A stretch of DNA of 64,000 nt from Mesostigma viride (lineage: Eukaryota > Streptophyta > Mesostigmatophyceae > Mesostigmatales > Mesostigmataceae). Location of the stretch: NCBI GenBank assembly GCA_009746045.1, contig RPFO01000728.1, forward strand, positions 107,717 to 171,716, written 5' to 3'. Shown here piece after piece: positions 62,978-64,000 of this stretch. Numbering within the stretch: position 1 is the first letter of the stretch; each line of letters begins with the position of its first letter. The notes under the pieces were generated by a model, which did no database searches, had not been told where the DNA came from, and saw only the letters and a list, made by a program, of their open reading frames with translations. A program made the translations under genes and the position numbers.

Positions 62978-64000
<1,023 letters not shown>

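Overview
This is nuclear DNA of a photosynthetic eukaryote of the green lineage (green alga or streptophyte; the species cannot be named from the sequence). The grounds are a PsbP-like thylakoid-lumen protein with a twin-arginine targeting peptide, spliceosomal introns of 0.1-6 kb, LINE retrotransposon debris and very heavy micro/minisatellite content. I assembled three conserved multi-exon genes by hand from splice sites, reading phase and family similarity: PPL1-like (minus, 3652-9236, N-terminal exon not found), PIGF (plus, 11180-24268, 7 exons, 243 aa) and a DENN-domain Rab-GEF-like protein (minus, 29037-46865, 15 exons, 1336 aa). Most long open frames in the window are only the reading of tandem repeats.

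Layout. 1-3.5 kb: head-to-tail nest of 5'-truncated LINE copies. 3.6-9.2 kb: PPL1-like gene. 9.2-11.2 kb: divergent intergenic region with a small MITE. 11.2-24.3 kb: PIGF, whose introns hold a (CCCT)n tract, a 34-bp minisatellite, two (CTA)n tracts split by a second MITE, and an about 4-kb array of a 45-bp unit. 24.3-29 kb: more LINE sequence, including a full-length ORF1-only element. 29-46.9 kb: DENN gene, with simple repeats in nearly every intron. 46.9-51.8 kb: gene-poor, with a possible solo LTR and chimeric LINEs. 51.8-62.4 kb: seven compact minus-strand genes, one with seven exons coding for about 1590 residues and one with a MYND zinc finger. They share a short hairpin-forming intergenic/intronic motif and have no recognised household function. 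62.5-64 kb: tandem copies of that motif, then a 1-kb GA-rich tract running off the window.

The most notable signals are: (1) exon-intron junction segments, with the splice site inside, tandemly duplicated into the adjoining intron in four independent genes; (2) a 13-bp sequence, CAAGGAGACAACC, found at six or seven unrelated places and flanked by perfect 9-10-bp direct repeats at two of them; (3) ORF1-only LINE derivatives that share 3' ends with ORF2-bearing copies, each 3' end being a hairpin plus microsatellite tail; (4) the 51.8-62.4 kb gene cluster with its hairpin motif and very short leader-intron-like segments before start codons.
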